A stretch of 30,527 bases of DNA from BQJD01 sp965652415 (GCA_965652415.1 CBFGVH010000029.1:1-30527); one strand, 5' to 3'; positions 18,218 through 26,987 are shown, counted from the stretch's first letter. A program made the numbers and translations. Notes: a model not told the origin generated them from the sequence alone.

Positions 18218-18281
18218 CGGGCGACCGATGCAGTCACGCCCGGGGCGCGTAGATCAGGAAAAGCCACCGGCCGTCGTTCGA

Positions 18282-20333
18282 TCAGCGCGTCGGCGGCAGC
18301 GGCATCGGCACCACGTTGCCTCCAGACTGCGCGGTGCGCTCGCGGGCCACGGCGCGGCGCACCGGGGCGGGACGATCCGCCGGCTTGTCGAGGCAGCGCA
18401 CCATGCGCTCGACCAGCTGCTCGTGGTATTCGCGCTGCTCCTGCACGCCGCGGCGCAGGTGCCTCATCTCCTCCATGCGCTCCTCGAGCGAATCGCCGGT
18501 GCGGCTGATGCGCTTCATGCTCTCGAGCCGCCGGCGAAGCTGGCCCTGGTGTTCCCGGATCTCGGACTCCAGCGGCGACATCACCGAGCGGATCCAGTCC
18601 TCGACGTCGCGGTTGGCGCGCTCGAACACCTCCCGCACCCGGCTCATGACGGTATCGTAGTAGCGCCGGACCAGCACCTTCTGCTCGGTCATCACCATCG
18701 ACACGCCGCGGATGAAGAACTCGTGGCGATCGGTGAGGAGCTCGATCTCGCGGCGAAAACGCGCGGTGGAAAACTTGCGCGGGTGGATGTTGGCCAGCCC
18801 GTGCTCGGCCTGGAATCGATCGAACACGCTTTCCATGAGTTCGTGGATCTCGCGGATGCGCACCGTGGTCTCCTCCATGGACGCGGTGACGCTGCGAAGG
18901 AACTCGTTCATGTACTGGCGCATGCCGAGCGTGGTCAGGCTCAACGACATGTCGCGCCGGGTGCGCGCGATGAGCTGCTCCAGCTTGACAAGGTTGAGGT
19001 GGTCGTACAGCTCCGTGGTGTGGCGCGAGAACAGGGCCCGGCTGGTCTGGAAGCGGCGCATGTTGAGATCGAGCTGGTTCTTCTCCGCCTTCAACCGCGC
19101 AAGCATCTCGCGCACGACGTCGACGTTGCGCGCCGACAGCGCCTCGATCTCGCGGATATGGGAAAGGGCGTCGTTTTCGCGCCGCAGCAGAATGGCGCGA
19201 TTGACCTCCACCAGCTCGTTGACCGCCTCGCGAACGCGCTCGCGAACGATCTCCTGCTTGGCCGGTATCAGCATGTTGGCGAGCGCATCCTCGAAGGCGC
19301 CGATGCCGCTCTTCTCGACGAGTTGATGGTCCGAACGCGTGCGCCCGAGGAGCGCCTTCTGCGCCGACAGCGCGAACAGGTTGGTGCGCGGCACCTCCAG
19401 GGTTCGCGCGGTGATGTCGAGCTGGGAGACGATCTGCTGCTCGATCTCGCTGCGCGGCCGCATGTCGTCCCAGAGCACGTCGACCTTGTTCAGCACCACC
19501 AGCTTGTTGGCGCAACTCGCGTCGTCGCGGCCGCAGACGTGATTGCGCCACACGCTCATGTCCGACTTGGTGACGCCGGTGTCGGCGGCGAGCACGTACA
19601 CCACCGCGTGCGCCGAGCTCAGCATGCCGAGGGTCAACTCCGGCTCGGCGCCAAGCGCGTTCAGGCCCGGCGTATCGAGCACCACGAGGCCGCGCCTGAG
19701 CAGCGGATGAGGGTAGTTGATCACAGCGTGGCGCCACCGGGGAATCTCCACCAGGCCGTCCTCGCCCACATGCAGGCCGTCGTCGTCGTCGGGGTCGCGG
19801 GCGATCCTGAAGCCGAGGGCCTGGGCGCGCTCGCGGCTCTCGCGGCGCACGTCGGTGACCCGCACCAGCGCCTCGGCCACCTGGTCGGGCGAATCGATGT
19901 CCAGGGGGATCGAGGTCCACTCGTCGGGATGCTGCTTGTACCAGCCGACGGTGTATTCCGTCTCCCGGGTCTCGGCCGGCAGCAGGCTGATGCCGGGCGG
20001 CACGTCCTCGTCGTAGCGCAGCTCGGTGGGGCACATGGTGGTGCGCCCGGCGGTCGACGGCAACACCCGACGGCCGAGGTCGGAGAAGAACGTGGCGTTG
20101 ATCAGCTCGGACTTGCCGCGCGAGAACTCGGCGACGAAGGCGACGTAGAGGTAGTCGTCCTGGATGGTCTCGAGGATGCGCTCGATACGCCGGGCGTAGC
20201 GCGAATCGAGCAGGTTCTGCTGACCGATCCAGTCGCGGTAGGCGGCAATGACGTCGACCAGCGCCACGCGCCAGTCTCCGTAAAGACCGATCCTTCGCTC
20301 GAACTTGTTCGGTTCCCGGAACACCGTATGCAC
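18282..20333 (-). CDS. Bacterial dynamin-like GTPase
   Basis: A 683-residue protein with an N-terminal dynamin-family GTPase: G1 at VAEFSRGKSELINA (Lys74, Ser75), a candidate G2 threonine in STAGRTTMCPTE, G3 at DTPGLN (Asp220) and G4 at LNKVD (282-285). After about residue 340 the protein is long alpha-helix with likely coiled coils (VREMLARLKAEKNQLDLNMRRFQT, then EEMRHLRRGVQEQREYHEQLVERM). No paddle-like hydrophobic hairpin is obvious. Bacterial dynamins bind and remodel or repair membranes; the biological role of this form is not known. The start is GTG 20333, with a GGGGG-rich site upstream and a good promoter at 20366-20394. It is the first gene of the run to the GGT-like gene. Confidence 0.88.
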   Translation of the reverse strand: MHTVFREPNKFERRIGLYGDWRVALVDVIAAYRDWIGQQNLLDSRYARRIERILETIQDDYLYVAFVAEFSRGKSELINATFFSDLGRRVLPSTAGRTTMCPTELRYDEDVPPGISLLPAETRETEYTVGWYKQHPDEWTSIPLDIDSPDQVAEALVRVTDVRRESRERAQALGFRIARDPDDDDGLHVGEDGLVEIPRWRHAVINYPHPLLRRGLVVLDTPGLNALGAEPELTLGMLSSAHAVVYVLAADTGVTKSDMSVWRNHVCGRDDASCANKLVVLNKVDVLWDDMRPRSEIEQQIVSQLDITARTLEVPRTNLFALSAQKALLGRTRSDHQLVEKSGIGAFEDALANMLIPAKQEIVRERVREAVNELVEVNRAILLRRENDALSHIREIEALSARNVDVVREMLARLKAEKNQLDLNMRRFQTSRALFSRHTTELYDHLNLVKLEQLIARTRRDMSLSLTTLGMRQYMNEFLRSVTASMEETTVRIREIHELMESVFDRFQAEHGLANIHPRKFSTARFRREIELLTDRHEFFIRGVSMVMTEQKVLVRRYYDTVMSRVREVFERANRDVEDWIRSVMSPLESEIREHQGQLRRRLESMKRISRTGDSLEERMEEMRHLRRGVQEQREYHEQLVERMVRCLDKPADRPAPVRRAVARERTAQSGGNVVPMPLPPTR

Positions 20334-20365
20334 GCGACCCGCAGACCCCCTGGGTAAACGCCGGA

Positions 20366-20394
20366 ATTATAGGGGTGCGCCGGTTTCGCTTCAA
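20366..20394 (-). promoter_or_regulatory. Sigma-70 promoter of the dynamin-like gene
   Basis: TTGAAG (20389-20394), 17 bases, then a perfect TATAAT (20366-20371) on the minus strand, about 33 bases before GTG 20333. The -35 starts directly after the stop of the histidine kinase gene, so the dynamin gene need not depend on that operon. Confidence 0.75.
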
Positions 20395-21765
20395 TCAGGC
20401 CGCGCCGCGCGGCAGTTCCAGGCGCGCGGCGAGCCCGCGCGGTTCGCGGTTGTGCAGGGTCAGCGCGCCGCCGAGGGATTCGGCGATGGCGCGGGCAATG
20501 GAGAGGCCGAGGCCGGTGCCGCCGTCGGCGCGCGCCTTGTCGAGTCGGTAGAAGGGCTCGAACACCCTTTCGAGCTCGGCCTCGGGAATTCCCGGACCGT
20601 CGTCGAGCACCTCGATGCGCACGCCCCCCGGTGTCACCGCTGCCGTGAGTTCCACGCGGGTGCCGTAGCGCAGGGCATTGGACACGAGGTTGTCGACACA
20701 GCGCTTCAGCGCCAGCGGCCGCGACTCGACGACGATCCGCTCGCCGGGCTCGAACACGACCGTGGCACCCTGCTCGGCGAGGTCCTCCACCAGCGCCTCG
20801 AGCATGGCGACGAGATCGATCCGCCGCGGCGCCTCGCGGGCGCCAGCGTCGCGCATGAACTCCAGGGTCTGCTGCACCATGCGCTCCATCTCCTCGAGGT
20901 CGCGTTCCATGCGCACGCGCAGCTCGTCGTCTTCGATGAGCTCGGTGCGCAGGCGCATGCGGGTGATGGGCGTGCGCAGGTCATGGGACACGGCGGCGAG
21001 GAAGCGGGTGCGCTCGTCGAACAGGTGGCGCAGGCGGCGCTGCATGGCGTTCATCGCCGCCGCCACCCGGCGCACCTCGGTGGGCCCGGTCTCGGGCATC
21101 TGCGCGGTATCGAGATCGCGCCCGATCTCCTCGGCCTGGACGGCGACCCGCCGAAGCGGCCGCACCACAAGGCGCACGGCCAGCGCGGCGAGCAGCAGCG
21201 CGGCGGCCAGCAGGATGATCGTCGACACCAGCAGCCGCACCGGCCAATGCGTCCCGTGACGGAACAGCCGGTCGCTGAAGCGCAGCGCAGTGCCATCGTC
21301 CAGTGCAACCACGGCAACGAGCCCCAGCGGCGGCGGATGCATGCGCCGCTCCAGGAACCGCCGCCGGGGAGGCCATTGCCCCGCCCCAGGAAGTTCGGTC
21401 ATGCGGAACAGCACCTGTCGGCCGTCGAGTTCGGCGGCGAGGCGCGCCTCGATCTCGCGCGACTGTTCGGTTTCCGCAACCCGGACCTCGTCCGCCGAGG
21501 GGAACGACGGCAATTCGGCGACGCGAAACCGCGGCGTATCCATCACCCTGAGAACGTCCTCGCGGCGCGCGCCGGCGGTGCCGTCGACAACGCGCACCGC
21601 GGCGGCCACGCGTTCGACGTAATGGTCCACGTTCACCTGCCGCATGTAACGTCCGCGGTCCCACCAGACCACCACGCTCCCGACCACCAGCGCAGCCGCC
21701 AGGCCGGCCACCATCACCAGCATCAGCCGGGAGCGCATCGACTGCGGCCACAGTGCGATCCTCAT
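20395..21765 (-). CDS. Sensor histidine kinase, EnvZ-like
   Basis: A 456-residue inner-membrane kinase. Helix 1 is at about 13-35, a periplasmic sensor region follows to about 170, helix 2 is at about 175-200, then HAMP (VVRPLRRVAVQAEEIGRDLD), the dimerisation domain with the phospho-acceptor His261 in FLAAVSHDLRTPITRMRLR, and the ATP-binding domain with an N-box (LKRCVDNLVSNALRYG), DDGPGIP, FEPFYRL and GGTGLGLSIAR. It resembles EnvZ of the OmpR-EnvZ class. Its ATG overlaps the regulator stop (ATGA), so the pair is translated together. The signal it senses is unknown; the divergent Spy-like gene suggests envelope or metal stress. Confidence 0.93.
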   Translation of the reverse strand: MRIALWPQSMRSRLMLVMVAGLAAALVVGSVVVWWDRGRYMRQVNVDHYVERVAAAVRVVDGTAGARREDVLRVMDTPRFRVAELPSFPSADEVRVAETEQSREIEARLAAELDGRQVLFRMTELPGAGQWPPRRRFLERRMHPPPLGLVAVVALDDGTALRFSDRLFRHGTHWPVRLLVSTIILLAAALLLAALAVRLVVRPLRRVAVQAEEIGRDLDTAQMPETGPTEVRRVAAAMNAMQRRLRHLFDERTRFLAAVSHDLRTPITRMRLRTELIEDDELRVRMERDLEEMERMVQQTLEFMRDAGAREAPRRIDLVAMLEALVEDLAEQGATVVFEPGERIVVESRPLALKRCVDNLVSNALRYGTRVELTAAVTPGGVRIEVLDDGPGIPEAELERVFEPFYRLDKARADGGTGLGLSIARAIAESLGGALTLHNREPRGLAARLELPRGAA

Positions 21766-22478
21766 GCCGGCGTCACCTCCGGCACGAACAGGTAGCCTTT
21801 CGAGCGCACCGTCTTGATGTACTCGGAATTGTCGTCGTCCGTGCCGAGCCGCTTGCGCAGCCGGCTGACCTGCATGTCGATGCTGCGGTCGAAGGGCATG
21901 GCGTCGCGGCCCCGCGTCAGGTCCATGAGCTGGTCGCGGTCCAGCACCCGGCCCGGATGGGTGAGAAACACCATCAGCAGGTCGTATTCCGCGGCGCTGA
22001 GCGGCACCACCACGTCGTCGGCATCGTGCAGGCTGCGGCTGCGGGTGTCGATGCGCCAGCGGCCGAAGCGGTAGCCCTCGCCGGCCGCGGGCGCCGACTC
22101 GGGCAGCGACCGGCTGCGGCGCAGTACCGCGCGGATCCGCGCCAAAAGCTCGCGCGGATTGAACGGCTTGGGCACGTAGTCGTCGGCACCGATCTCCAGG
22201 CCCACGATGCGGTCGGTCTCCTCGCCGCGGGCCGTGAGCATCACCACGGGCAGCGAAGTCCGCGCGCGCAGGTCGCGGCACAGGTCGAGACCGTCCTCGC
22301 CGGGCAGCATCAGGTCGAGCACCACGAGGTCGACGCGATGACGATCGAGGCACGCGCGCATCTCGCGGCCGTCGCCGGCGGTGAGGGCGCGGTAGCCGTT
22401 CTTCTCGAGGTAGGCGGCGAGCAGCGAGCGGATCTCGCGGTCGTCGTCAACGATCAGAATTGAATCGGATTCCTGCAT
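21762..22478 (-). CDS. Response regulator, OmpR family
   Basis: A 238-residue regulator. The receiver domain has DDD at 11-13, the phospho-acceptor Asp55 in VVLDLMLPG, the switch Thr in VVMLTARGEE and Lys in YVPKPFNPRE; the C-terminal winged-helix domain contains SAAEYDLLMVFLTHPGRVLDRDQLMDL and RSIDMQVSRLRKRLG...YIKTVRSKGYLF, which is the OmpR/PhoB type. It is translated ahead of the histidine kinase with an ATGA overlap. It is transcribed away from a His-rich Spy-like gene across a 220-base region that it may control. ATG 22478 is the natural start. Confidence 0.94.
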   Translation of the reverse strand: MQESDSILIVDDDREIRSLLAAYLEKNGYRALTAGDGREMRACLDRHRVDLVVLDLMLPGEDGLDLCRDLRARTSLPVVMLTARGEETDRIVGLEIGADDYVPKPFNPRELLARIRAVLRRSRSLPESAPAAGEGYRFGRWRIDTRSRSLHDADDVVVPLSAAEYDLLMVFLTHPGRVLDRDQLMDLTRGRDAMPFDRSIDMQVSRLRKRLGTDDDNSEYIKTVRSKGYLFVPEVTPA

Positions 22479-22632
22479 CAGCGCCTGATTAGCACGCCCG
22501 AGGCCGCGCCGCCGGGAGTATTTCGTCACCGACTGTAACAGCAGGGCGGCGCCGTTACCGGGCGTTGCAAAAACGCCGCCCGGGGACACACTGCGGTGAC
22601 GTCGGGCTGGTTCAATAGCCTCACGGAACGCG

Positions 22633-22659
22633 GCCGCCGGCGGGCCTTGGCCCGGCGGC
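22633..22659 (+). other. GC-rich hairpin in the leader of the Spy-like gene
   Basis: GCCGCCGG (22633-22640) and CCGGCGGC (22652-22659) pair perfectly over 8 bases with an 11-base loop, about 40 bases before the start codon of the Spy-like gene. No T-run follows, so it is not a typical terminator; it may be a 5' leader structure. Confidence 0.35.
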
Positions 22660-22701
22660 GAAACGCCGCACCGCACCGACCAACCCGTAAGGAGCAAGAT
22701 G

Positions 22702-23274
22702 ATGTTGAAGCTTAACGCAACACGCAAGACCCGACTCGTCGCCGCCGCCATCGCCGCCGGTGCGGCGCTGCCGCTGGCAGGCGCGGCCTGGGCCGCGAGC
22801 CAGGGCCACGACGGTGGCCCCGGCCGCGGCTACCACGCCCACGCGGCCGGCAAGGATCACCACGGCGGATACCGGAACTGCGGCCACGGCGGCAAGCGCA
22901 TGGGACACCGGCGAGGCGGGGACGGCATGGAGCAGCGCGTGGACGGCCGCATGGCCTTCCTGAAAGCCGAGCTCGCGATCACCGCGGACCAGGAAGATGC
23001 GTGGCAGACGCTCGAAGCCGTGATGCGCGAGAGCATGGAGCAGCGCGCCGGGCGAATGGCCGAGCGCCGCGAACAGCGTGCCGAGAACGGCGAACGCGCC
23101 CGCACCCCGGTTCCCGAGCGCCTCGCGAGCCACGTCGAGGCCATGGAATCGCACCTTGCGCAGATGAGGAAGATGCAGGAGGCGGTGAGCGGGCTGTACG
23201 CCGTGCTGACCCCGGAACAGCAGCAGGAGGCCGATGACCTGCTGTCCCGCTTCGGTCCGCGCGGCCGTCACTGA
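22702..23274 (+). CDS. Spy/CpxP-like periplasmic protein, His-rich
   Basis: A protein of 190 residues (191 from ATG 22699). AAGGAG at 22689-22694 sits 7 bases before ATG 22702, a better spacing than for ATG 22699. The first ~33 residues are a signal peptide with LAGAAWA and an AxA site. The next 40 residues are glycine and histidine rich (seven His, one Cys) and could bind metal. The rest is helical with two LTxxQ-like repeats, ITADQEDAW and LTPEQQQEADDL, the mark of Spy/CpxP/ZraP proteins that act as envelope chaperones or stress sensors. It is divergent from a two-component pair, as CpxP is from CpxRA. An intrinsic terminator follows at 23284. Confidence 0.85.
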   Translation: MLKLNATRKTRLVAAAIAAGAALPLAGAAWAASQGHDGGPGRGYHAHAAGKDHHGGYRNCGHGGKRMGHRRGGDGMEQRVDGRMAFLKAELAITADQEDAWQTLEAVMRESMEQRAGRMAERREQRAENGERARTPVPERLASHVEAMESHLAQMRKMQEAVSGLYAVLTPEQQQEADDLLSRFGPRGRH

Positions 23275-23283
23275 GCCGCGCCC

Positions 23284-23316
23284 GCGCCGCCGGCCATGCG
23301 GCCGGCGGCGCTTCTT
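23284..23316 (+). terminator. Intrinsic terminator after the Spy-like gene
   Basis: A perfect 12-base stem GCGCCGCCGGCC/GGCCGGCGGCGC with loop ATGC is followed by TTCTT. It begins 9 bases after the stop and is also just past the end of the convergent TVP38 gene. Confidence 0.85.
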
Positions 23317-23325
23317 CAGCCGGGC

Positions 23326-24018
23326 TCAGGGCAACGTATCATCCGCTCCCCGGCGCTTCCTGAATATCCGCACCAGGACCGGTATCAGCACCACCACGCC
23401 CATCAGGGCGATGGCCAGCACCAGCTTGCCGATCACTCCCTCGCCGCCCGTCACCGCCTCGAAGCCGATGTGCCCGGCGTAGGTCATGGCGGCGATCGCC
23501 GGCAGCATGCCCGCGGCGCTCGCGGCCGCGTAGGGCCCGAGCCCGATCGGCGTCAGGCCGAGCATGTAGTTGAGCAGGAAGAACGGCACACCCGCCAGGC
23601 GCACCGCCAGCACGAAGCGCCAGCCCTCCTCGCGCACCCCGGCCATGATCAGCTTCAGCCGCCCCCCCGCGCGGCGCTCGGCGATGTCGCGCGCGAGGTA
23701 GCGCGAGACCAGGAATGCCGCCACCGCGCCCGACGTCGAACCGGCGAGGTTGCACGCAAGCCCCAGCCAGGGGCCGAACAGGGCGCCGCCGGCCAGCACC
23801 AGCACCGAGCCGGGGATGAACAGCACCGCGCCGGCGGTGAACACCAGCACGAACACCACGGGCGCCAGCGCACCGGCCTCGGCCACCCGCTCCTGGATGG
23901 CCCGGGGATGCACCAGCTCGAGGTTGGCCGCCACCGCCGTCACCCCCGCCACCAGCACGACCAGCAGGGCGAGGCGCAGGAAACGGCCGAGAAACGGACC
24001 TGGGACGAAGCGGGGCAT
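23326..24018 (-). CDS. TVP38/TMEM64 family membrane protein
   Basis: A 230-residue inner-membrane protein with about five or six hydrophobic segments. The SNARE-associated (DedA-like) core reads FIPGSVLVLAGGALFGPWLGLACNLAGSTSGAVAAFLVSRYLARD, with the conserved G-P and S-x-x-A-R region and a re-entrant-loop-like FFLLNYMLGLTPIGLGPY. These proteins are thought to act in lipid scrambling or envelope homeostasis. The ATG 24018 gives the family start and length; longer starts run into unrelated DNA. It is convergent with the Spy-like gene and divergent from lexA, with a 146-base gap holding the SOS box. Confidence 0.88.
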   Translation of the reverse strand: MPRFVPGPFLGRFLRLALLVVLVAGVTAVAANLELVHPRAIQERVAEAGALAPVVFVLVFTAGAVLFIPGSVLVLAGGALFGPWLGLACNLAGSTSGAVAAFLVSRYLARDIAERRAGGRLKLIMAGVREEGWRFVLAVRLAGVPFFLLNYMLGLTPIGLGPYAAASAAGMLPAIAAMTYAGHIGFEAVTGGEGVIGKLVLAIALMGVVVLIPVLVRIFRKRRGADDTLP

Positions 24019-24124
24019 CGATGAAACGGGACCGGAGATTCCTTGGAACCCGGGCGATTCTACCCGAGAGCGCCGGCTGCCGATCGGGCCGCCGCAACCG
24101 TCCTTGACGGCGTCGCGACCACTG

Positions 24125-24140
24125 CTGTATATAAATACAG
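24125..24140 (+). promoter_or_regulatory. SOS box (LexA operator) of the lexA operon
   Basis: CTGTATATAAATACAG is an almost perfect match to the gammaproteobacterial consensus CTGT-(AT-rich 8)-ACAG. It is 25 bases before the lexA start and implies autoregulation and damage induction of lexA-imuA-imuB. Confidence 0.93.
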
Positions 24141-24164
24141 TCCCTGGTTTCACCGGCCCCGACC

Positions 24165-24761
24165 ATGCTCACGCCGCGACAACGACAGATACTCGAACTG
24201 ATACGGGAAAGCATCGACCGGCGCGGCATGCCGCCGACCCGCGCGGAAATCGCCCGCGCGTTCGGCTTTCGCTCTCCCAACGCGGCCGAGGAGCACCTGC
24301 GCGCCCTCGAGCGCAAGGGCATGATCGAGATCGTGGCCGGCACCTCGCGCGGCATCCGGCTGGCGGCACGGGCCGGCCTGCCGGTGGTCGGCCGGGTCGC
24401 CGCCGGCAGCCCGATCCTGGCCGAGGAGCACATCGAGGACCACTACAACATCAGCCCCGGCCTGTTCCGGCCGCGGGCCGACTACCTGCTGCGGGTGCGC
24501 GGCATGAGCATGCGCGATGCCGGCATCCTCGATGGCGACCTGCTCGCCGTGCACAGGACCGGCAAGGCGGAAAACGGCCAGCTGGTGGTCGCCCGGCTGG
24601 GCGACGAGGTCACCGTCAAGCAGTTCCGGCAGCGCGGCACCATCGTCACCCTGCTGCCGAAGAACCCCGACTTTGCGCCGATCCGGGTCGATCTCAAGGA
24701 GCAGCCGCTGGTCATCGAGGGCCTAGGCGTGGGCGTCCTGCGCAACGGCCGCCTGCTCTGA
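24165..24761 (+). CDS. lexA: LexA SOS repressor
   Basis: A 198-residue repressor. The N-terminal winged helix (residues 1-65, TPRQRQILELIRESIDRRGMPPTRAEIARAFGF) binds SOS boxes; the C-terminal protease domain has the self-cleavage pair Ala80-Gly81 (RVAAGSPI), catalytic Ser115 in GMSMRDAGI and Lys152 in VTVKQF. RecA filaments on single-stranded DNA trigger cleavage. The gene is preceded by a strong SOS box at 24125 and followed at 21 bases by imuA, so it heads a damage-inducible operon. Confidence 0.97.
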   Translation: MLTPRQRQILELIRESIDRRGMPPTRAEIARAFGFRSPNAAEEHLRALERKGMIEIVAGTSRGIRLAARAGLPVVGRVAAGSPILAEEHIEDHYNISPGLFRPRADYLLRVRGMSMRDAGILDGDLLAVHRTGKAENGQLVVARLGDEVTVKQFRQRGTIVTLLPKNPDFAPIRVDLKEQPLVIEGLGVGVLRNGRLL

Positions 24762-24782
24762 TCTTTCCACCGCACGCCGACC

Positions 24783-25472
24783 ATGGCCGTCGATCCGTCC
24801 ACGCAGGCGCCCTGCCCGCCCGAGCCGTCCGGCGCGAGCCGAGCCCGGCGCCTCAAGGACGCCTGCTTCGGCCACCGCCATGACATCACCCTCGGCGGAG
24901 TGGCCGCGACCGCGCGCGAGGCGCTCGCCACCGGCTTCGAGACGCTCGACCGGTACCTGCCGGGCGGCGGCTGGCCGCTCGGCGCGCTGGTGGAGATCCT
25001 CGTCGAACGCGACGAGCCGGGCTGCCTGTGGCTGATCCTGCCGGCGCTGGCCGAACTCAGCCGCCGGCAGCAGTGGGTCGCCCTGATCGCGCCGCCCCTG
25101 GTTCCCTACGCCCCGGCGCTGGCCGGGCGCGGCGTGGACATCGGCAAGATCCTGCTGGTCCATCCGCGCCGGCGGACCGACGGCCTGTGGGCGGTGGAAG
25201 AGGCCCTGGCTTCGCCCACCTGCAGCAGCGTGGTGTTCTGGCTGGCCGGCCCCGACGACAAGGCCGCGAGGAGGCTGCAGCTGGCGGCCGAGCGGGGCGG
25301 CACTCTCGGCTTCTGCTTTCGCCCGGTACACCACGCCGACCGGCGCAGCACCGCCGCCGTGCGCATCCGCGCCGTTCCCGCCGACGACGGCGCCTCGCTC
25401 GACATACTCAAGGTGCGCGGCGGGCGGGCTCATCGGGGGATCCGGGTGCGCCGTCCGGACCTTGCCCAGTGA
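24783..25472 (+). CDS. imuA: ImuA, translesion synthesis accessory protein
   Basis: A 229-residue RecA/SulA-like protein. GFETLDRYLPGGGWPLGALVEILVERDEPGC is the family start; GIRVRRPDLAQ the end. It lacks a canonical Walker A GxxxxGKT, as ImuA proteins do. ImuA and ImuB form, with DnaE2, the mutasome for damage-induced mutagenesis. It is the second gene of the lexA operon and its stop overlaps the GTG start of imuB (GTGA). Confidence 0.87.
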   Translation: MAVDPSTQAPCPPEPSGASRARRLKDACFGHRHDITLGGVAATAREALATGFETLDRYLPGGGWPLGALVEILVERDEPGCLWLILPALAELSRRQQWVALIAPPLVPYAPALAGRGVDIGKILLVHPRRRTDGLWAVEEALASPTCSSVVFWLAGPDDKAARRLQLAAERGGTLGFCFRPVHHADRRSTAAVRIRAVPADDGASLDILKVRGGRAHRGIRVRRPDLAQ

Positions 25473-26971
25473 CGCTCCCGGCCCGTCCGCTCCCCCTCGA
25501 CGCCCTGCCGAATCAGTCCTTCCGGCCCCCGGCGCGGCTGTGGCTGGCCTTAGACTTTCACGCCCTGCCCCTGCGCGCGGCCCTCGGCAGCGCCGGCCCG
25601 GATGACGGCCCGGCGGCGGTGTTGGAAACCGCCGGGCGCGTGCAACACATCGTCGGCGTCAACCCCGCCGCCGCCCGCGCCGGCGTCGCCGCCGCCATGA
25701 GACCCGCCGAGGCCCGAGCGCTGTGCGCGGCCCTGGCCCTCGCGCCGAGGGACCCGGCCCGGGAGCGGCGGCTGCTGCACCGTCTGGCCGACATCCTCGG
25801 CGAGTTCAGCAGCGAGGTATCGATATACGGCGAGCGCACGCTGGTGCTGGAAGCGGGCCGCAGCCTGAAGCTGTTCGGCGGCATGGACCGGCTGCTCGAA
25901 CGGCTCGCCGAACGCCTGCCAGATGCCGACGGTTACCGCCATGCCGCCGCGCCGACACCGCTCGCGGCAGCCCTGTGCACCATGAACGGCCTTGCCGTAC
26001 GGATCGCCGACACGACCGCCATTCGCTCGGCGCTGGCGCCCCTGCCCGCCCGAGCCCTGGCGGCGGACGAAGAAACCCGGCAGATGCTCGCGGCCATGGG
26101 CATCGAGACCCTGCGCGACCTGTTCCGCCTGCCGCGCCAGGGGCTGACGCGGCGCTTCGGCGCACCTTTCACCCGGCAACTGGAGCGGCTCCTGGGGGAG
26201 CGGCCCGAGATCCCGGTGCCGCACCGTTTCCGTCGACGTTTTCGCGCCCGACACGATTTCGACGAGGAAACCGTCGACCTGGAAGCGGTCATGGGCGTTG
26301 CCGAACGCCTGCTCGAGGCGCTCGAGCACCGGCTCCAGGTCTGCGACGGCGCTGTCGAGCGCCTGCGCTGGACCCTCGACGGCGGGGGGAAGGAGCAAAG
26401 CCTCGTGATCGACACCAGGCCCGGCGCGCCGGACTGGCATGCCGGCAGGCTCGGCGCCCTGCTGCGGCTGCGGCTCGAGGCCATGCCGCCACCGGCCCCG
26501 GTACGGGCGCTGGTCCTCGTCAGCGGCACGATCATGCCCCGTTCGGCGCGCGGCCAGGGCTCCATTCCCGGTATCGCCGTCGCCGCCGGTCGCGACCACG
26601 AGTTCCTCGACCGGCTGCGCGCCCGGCTCGGCGACGATGCCGTGCACGGCATCCGGCTCAGGCCGGAGCACCGTCCCGAGTACGCGTGGTCGGCCTGCGA
26701 ACCCGGAACGACGGGTCCCGCCCCGCCGCCGGCGGCCATGCGCCCGCTATGGCTGCTGCCCGACCCCAGGCCGCTGCCCGCCGACAAGCGCGGCCCGCGC
26801 CTCGACGGCCCCTTGCGATTGTGCGGCGGCGAGGAGCGGATCCGCACCGGCTGGTGGGACGGCGGGCGTGTCTTTCGGGACTACCGCCAGGCCCTCACCC
26901 GCGGCGGCCGGCGCCTGTGGGTGTTCCGCGAGGTCGCGCACAAGCGCTGGTACCTGCACGGGCTGTATTGA
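25469..26971 (+). CDS. imuB: ImuB, Y-family polymerase-like mutasome protein
   Basis: A 500-residue protein of the Y-family polymerase superfamily. RLWLALDFHALPLRAAL stands where active polymerases have DxDxFYASVE, and the catalytic SxDE of the palm is replaced around GERTLVLEAGRSLKLFGG, so it should be inactive as a polymerase. It links the beta-clamp, ImuA and DnaE2. The GTG 25469 start overlaps the imuA stop (GTGA); the frame is open earlier but that is imuA. The end holds YRQALTRGGRRLWVFREVAHKRWYLHGLY, the typical ImuB C-terminus. No dnaE2 follows: the next gene is convergent. Confidence 0.9.
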   Translation: MTLPARPLPLDALPNQSFRPPARLWLALDFHALPLRAALGSAGPDDGPAAVLETAGRVQHIVGVNPAAARAGVAAAMRPAEARALCAALALAPRDPARERRLLHRLADILGEFSSEVSIYGERTLVLEAGRSLKLFGGMDRLLERLAERLPDADGYRHAAAPTPLAAALCTMNGLAVRIADTTAIRSALAPLPARALAADEETRQMLAAMGIETLRDLFRLPRQGLTRRFGAPFTRQLERLLGERPEIPVPHRFRRRFRARHDFDEETVDLEAVMGVAERLLEALEHRLQVCDGAVERLRWTLDGGGKEQSLVIDTRPGAPDWHAGRLGALLRLRLEAMPPPAPVRALVLVSGTIMPRSARGQGSIPGIAVAAGRDHEFLDRLRARLGDDAVHGIRLRPEHRPEYAWSACEPGTTGPAPPPAAMRPLWLLPDPRPLPADKRGPRLDGPLRLCGGEERIRTGWWDGGRVFRDYRQALTRGGRRLWVFREVAHKRWYLHGLY

Positions 26972-26987
26972 CACGGCGCACCAACTC

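Noticed and set aside
18135..20357. Plus-strand 740-codon frame and a 726-codon minus frame opposite/overlapping the dynamin gene
   Set aside because: Shadows; only the 683-residue frame has GTPase motifs.
25469..26971. Active Y-family polymerase (DinB/UmuC)
   Set aside because: The catalytic acidic motifs are missing and the context and C-terminus are those of ImuB.
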